DNA from: an uncultured Pelagibacteraceae bacterium
Lineage (GTDB): Bacteria; Pseudomonadota; Alphaproteobacteria; Pelagibacterales; Pelagibacteraceae
Assembly (NCBI GenBank): GCA_902574215.1
Contig: CACGMR010000001.1
Coordinates: forward strand, 85,154-149,153
DNA length: 64,000 nt
Direction: 5' to 3'
Position numbers and translations under genes: made by a program. This document shows positions 60,492 through 64,000 of this stretch, one piece after another (positions within the stretch are counted from its first letter, which is position 1; every line of letters begins with the position of its first letter). Below the pieces are notes generated by a model that made no database searches, had not been told where the DNA came from, and saw nothing but the letters and a program-made list of their open reading frames with translations.

Positions 60492-62570
60492 ATGGCTAGA
60501 ACTCATTCATTAGATAAATATAGAAATATTGGGATTATGGCTCATATAGATGCTGGTAAAACAACTACTACCGAAAGAGTTCTTTACTATACAGGTAAGA
60601 GCCATAAAATTGGTGAGGTACATGATGGTGCTGCAACAATGGATTGGATGGAGCAAGAACAAGAAAGAGGAATTACAATTACATCTGCGGCTACTACCTG
60701 TTTTTGGAATGATCATAGAATTAATATTATAGACACACCTGGTCACGTTGATTTTACTATTGAAGTAGAAAGATCTTTAAAAGTTTTAGACGGTGCTGTT
60801 GCTGTTTTTGATGGTGTTGCAGGTGTAGAGCCTCAATCTGAAACTGTATGGAGACAAGCAGATAAATACAAAGTTCCAAGAATTTGCTTTGTTAATAAAT
60901 TAGATAGAACAGGTGCTGATTTCTTTAGATGTGTAGATATGATCAGAGATAGATTAGGTGCCAAACCTTTAGTTGTGCAAGTTCCTATTGGTGTTGAAGC
61001 TTCTTTATCTGGAGTAGTTGATCTTGTTAAAATGAAAGCTCAAGTTTGGAAAAATGAAGCACTAGGAGCTGAATGGGAATACAAAGAAATTCCAGAAGAC
61101 TTAAAAGAAATTTCAGAAAAATATAGAACAGAATTAGTAGAAACAGCTGTTGAACAAGACGAAAAGCTAATGGAGGCTTATTTAAATGGCGATGAAATAA
61201 AAGAGGAAGATTTAGTTAAATGTATAAGAAAAGGAACGCTTAATTTTAGTTTTGTTCCAGTATTAACAGGTTCAGCATTTAAAAACAAAGGTGTTCAGCC
61301 TTTACTTGATGCTGTTGTAAATTATTTACCAAGTCCAGTGGATATTGGTTCTATCAAAGGAACTAAATTAGGTAGTGAAGATGAAATGGAAATGAAATTT
61401 GAAGACAGTGTTCCATTCTCTGCTTTAGCTTTTAAAGTTGCTAACGATCCATTTGTTGGCTCATTAACTTTTATTAGAATCTATTCAGGTACGATTAAAA
61501 CTGGTACGGCAGTATTCAATTCCTCTAAAGAGAAAGAAGAAAGAGTTGGAAGAATGCTTCTAATGCATGCAAACTCTCGAGAAGACATTAAAGAAGCCAA
61601 TGCAGGCGACATAGTAGCATTAGCTGGATTAAAAAATACTATTACAGGACACACTTTATGTGACAAAGAAAATTCTGTTCTTCTTGAACCAATGGAATTC
61701 CCTGATCCAGTAATTGAAATTGCAGTAGAACCAAAAACAAAAGCGGACCAAGAAAAAATGGGTGAAGCTTTAGGTAGGTTAGCCAAGGAAGATCCATCCT
61801 TTAGAGTTACATCAGACGAAGAGTCTGGACAAACAATTATTAAAGGAATGGGCGAATTACACTTGGATATTATTGTTGATAGAATGAAAAGAGAATTTAA
61901 AGTAGAGGCTAATGTTGGAGCTCCTCAAGTAGCTTATAGAGAAACTATAGAAGCTGCTTCAGAGGTTGAATATACTCACAAAAAACAAAGTGGTGGTGCT
62001 GGTCAATTTGCAAAAGTTAAACTTTTAGTTGAGCCTCAAGAACCTGGCAAAGGTCGAGATGTTGAGAGCAAAATTAAAGGTGGTGCAATTCCAAAGGAAT
62101 TTATCCCAGGTGTTGAAAAGGGCATAGAAACAGTTTCGGATACTGGAATTTTAGCTGGTTTTCCAATGATTGATTACAAAGTAACAATCTTAGATGGTTT
62201 ACATCACGATGTTGACTCAAGTGTATTAGCATTTGAATTAGCAAGTAGAGCTTGCTTTAAAGAGGCTTGTACAAAAGGTGGTTTAAAATTATTAGAACCT
62301 GTAATGAGAGTTGAAGTAGTAACACCTGAAGATTACATGGGCGATGTTATTGGTGATTTAAACAGTAGAAGAGGTCAAATCAGTACTCAAGAGCAAAGAG
62401 GTAATGCAACTGTAATTACAGCAATGGTTCCTTTAGCTAACATGTTTGGTTATATAAATAATTTAAGATCAATGTCTCAAGGTAGAGCACAATATTCAAT
62501 GTTTTTTGATCATTATTCAAAAGTCCCACAAAATGTTCAAGACGAAGTAACTAAGAAGATTGCAGGTTAA
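60492..62570 (+). CDS. fusA: Elongation factor G
   Basis: [38 protein letters not shown]. Confidence 0.99.
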   Translation: MARTHSLDKYRNIGIMAHIDAGKTTTTERVLYYTGKSHKIGEVHDGAATMDWMEQEQERGITITSAATTCFWNDHRINIIDTPGHVDFTIEVERSLKVLDGAVAVFDGVAGVEPQSETVWRQADKYKVPRICFVNKLDRTGADFFRCVDMIRDRLGAKPLVVQVPIGVEASLSGVVDLVKMKAQVWKNEALGAEWEYKEIPEDLKEISEKYRTELVETAVEQDEKLMEAYLNGDEIKEEDLVKCIRKGTLNFSFVPVLTGSAFKNKGVQPLLDAVVNYLPSPVDIGSIKGTKLGSEDEMEMKFEDSVPFSALAFKVANDPFVGSLTFIRIYSGTIKTGTAVFNSSKEKEERVGRMLLMHANSREDIKEANAGDIVALAGLKNTITGHTLCDKENSVLLEPMEFPDPVIEIAVEPKTKADQEKMGEALGRLAKEDPSFRVTSDEESGQTIIKGMGELHLDIIVDRMKREFKVEANVGAPQVAYRETIEAASEVEYTHKKQSGGAGQFAKVKLLVEPQEPGKGRDVESKIKGGAIPKEFIPGVEKGIETVSDTGILAGFPMIDYKVTILDGLHHDVDSSVLAFELASRACFKEACTKGGLKLLEPVMRVEVVTPEDYMGDVIGDLNSRRGQISTQEQRGNATVITAMVPLANMFGYINNLRSMSQGRAQYSMFFDHYSKVPQNVQDEVTKKIAG

Positions 62571-62572
62571 TC

Positions 62573-62881
62573 ATGGAAAAACAGAATATTAGAATTAAAT
62601 TAAGAGCATATGATAACAAAGTTTTAGATGCTTCTACTGAAGAAATTGTGAATACAGTAAAAAGAACTGGAGCAACAATTAAGGGACCAATTCCATTACC
62701 TACTAGAATTGAAAGATATACAGTTTTAAGATCACCTCACATTGATAAGAAAAGTAGAGAACAATTTGAGTCAAGAACACATAAAAGATTAATTGATATT
62801 ATTGAACCGACACCACAAACTGTTGAAGCATTAATGAAACTTGATTTAGCTTCTGGTGTAGATGTGGAGATAAAAATTTAA
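62573..62881 (+). CDS. rpsJ: Ribosomal protein S10
   Basis: [43 protein letters not shown]. Confidence 0.98.
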   Translation: MEKQNIRIKLRAYDNKVLDASTEEIVNTVKRTGATIKGPIPLPTRIERYTVLRSPHIDKKSREQFESRTHKRLIDIIEPTPQTVEALMKLDLASGVDVEIKI

Positions 62882-62883
62882 TC

Positions 62884-63594
62884 ATGAGTGAGATAGCTTT
62901 ATTAGGAAAAAAAATAGGAATGACGAGAGAGTTCTATAAATCTGGTCAATTAGTTCCTGTGACTGTACTTAAGGTTGAAAAAGCTAGAGTTATTCAGGTT
63001 ATTGAAGAAGAAAAAAGAGGATATAAAGCTGTTCAGCTTGGATATGGAAAAATTAAAAATTCAAAATTAACAAAAGCAATGAAAGGTGTTTTTTCTAAAA
63101 AAAATACAGAAGCTAAGAAAAAATTAAAAGAATTTAGAGTAAATGATACATCTGTTTACAAAGAAGGAAACGAGTTTGGTTTAGAAATATTCAAAGATAT
63201 TAAATTTGTAGACACAAGATCAAAGACAATTGGTAAAGGTTTTGCGGGTGCTATGAAAAGACATAATTTTGGTGGTTTAAGAGCCAGTCACGGTGTTTCA
63301 ATATCACACAGAGCACATGGTTCAACTGGGCACAGCCAAGATCCAGGAAAAGTTTTTAAAGGAAAAAAAATGGCTGGTCATATGGGTGACAAGCTAAGAA
63401 CAATGCAAAATATTGAAATAATAAAAACTGACTTGGAAAACGAACTTCTTTACTTAAAAGGATCAATACCTGGTTCAAAAAATGCTGAAGTAATGGTTAA
63501 AAAATCAGTTAAAAATATAAGTAAAATGACAATTGGTGAGAAACAAGCAGCTGCTGAAGAAGCTAAAAAAACACCTGAGAAAAAGAAAAAATAA
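62884..63594 (+). CDS. rplC: Ribosomal protein L3
   Basis: LGKKIGMTREF, HNFGGLRASHGVSISHRAHGSTG. Confidence 0.97.
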   Translation: MSEIALLGKKIGMTREFYKSGQLVPVTVLKVEKARVIQVIEEEKRGYKAVQLGYGKIKNSKLTKAMKGVFSKKNTEAKKKLKEFRVNDTSVYKEGNEFGLEIFKDIKFVDTRSKTIGKGFAGAMKRHNFGGLRASHGVSISHRAHGSTGHSQDPGKVFKGKKMAGHMGDKLRTMQNIEIIKTDLENELLYLKGSIPGSKNAEVMVKKSVKNISKMTIGEKQAAAEEAKKTPEKKKK

Positions 63595-64000
63595 TGAAAT
63601 TAGATAAAATTAGCATAGACGGGAAAAAAGATAGTATTGAAGTTTTGGATAAAATTTTTTCTGCAAAAATTAACCATAAATTAGTTAGCGCTGTTCTTTA
63701 TAAAACAAATGCTAATTACAAAGGAAGACATGCCAAAACTAAACAACAAAACGAAGTAAAAGGACCAACATCAAAAATATATGCTCAAAAAGGAACTGGT
63801 GGTGCAAGACATGCCAGTAGAAAAGCTCCTATATTTGTTGGCGGAGGTATTGCTCATGGACCAAAAGGTGAATTAGCATACAAGAAAAGAAAATTAAATA
63901 AAACTGAGAAAAAACAGAGTGTAGCTTCATTAATTACAGAAAAAAATAATAATAAAAATTTATTAATCTTAAATGATTTTAGTTCTGAAATTAAAAAAAC
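63594..64000 (+). CDS. rplD: Ribosomal protein L4 (3' end outside window)
   Basis: ATG overlaps the rplC stop; QKGTGGARHASRKAPIFVGGGIAHGPK. Confidence 0.93.
   Translation, partial: MKLDKISIDGKKDSIEVLDKIFSAKINHKLVSAVLYKTNANYKGRHAKTKQQNEVKGPTSKIYAQKGTGGARHASRKAPIFVGGGIAHGPKGELAYKKRKLNKTEKKQSVASLITEKNNNKNLLILNDFSSEIKK

Noticed and set aside
60492-63594. Unusual absence of tuf between fusA and rpsJ
   Set aside because: A single tuf at the tRNA-Trp/secE locus is common in reduced alphaproteobacterial genomes; not novel.

Overview
AT-rich alphaproteobacterial chromosome segment. Gene content, gene order and base composition look like the SAR11/Pelagibacter group (inference; no database was searched).

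(1) 1-16 kb and 46-64 kb are conserved core. The left part carries class II DAHP synthase (5'-truncated by the window), nadE, cysS, cimA, rpsD, grx/bolA, purLQSCB, map and sfsA. The right part carries rlmB, tRNA-Tyr/Gly, tuf, tRNA-Trp, secE-nusG-rplKAJL-rpoBC-rpsLG-fusA-rpsJ-rplC-rplD.

(2) 15.5-17.3 kb and 30.5-44.2 kb are a surface-sugar region. It has GmhA-, HddA- and HddC/GmhB-like heptose enzymes, a 4,6-dehydratase-like epimerase, a ColD/E1-like PLP enzyme with His at the usual PLP-Lys position, a split TPP enzyme, a B12/radical SAM protein and a GT2.

(3) Three small tRNA-anchored islands lie within or beside the sugar region: 17476-29019 and 29020-30414 stacked at tRNA-Leu(TAA), and 44260-45902 at tRNA-Thr(TGT). 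Each has a partial tRNA copy ending at the anticodon arm. Each also has, near both ends, a pair of 7-8 bp direct repeats at exactly 11 bp spacing, with a sequence characteristic of that island. None has a recognisable integrase.

The largest island carries a PrsW-like protease, a bacterial pentameric ligand-gated ion channel with an extra N-terminal domain, and a GrpE-like / short Hsp70 / TerB+J-like / M48 protease gene set that looks like a membrane-anchored accessory chaperone system. The islands and the Hsp70 cassette are the best candidates for something undescribed.
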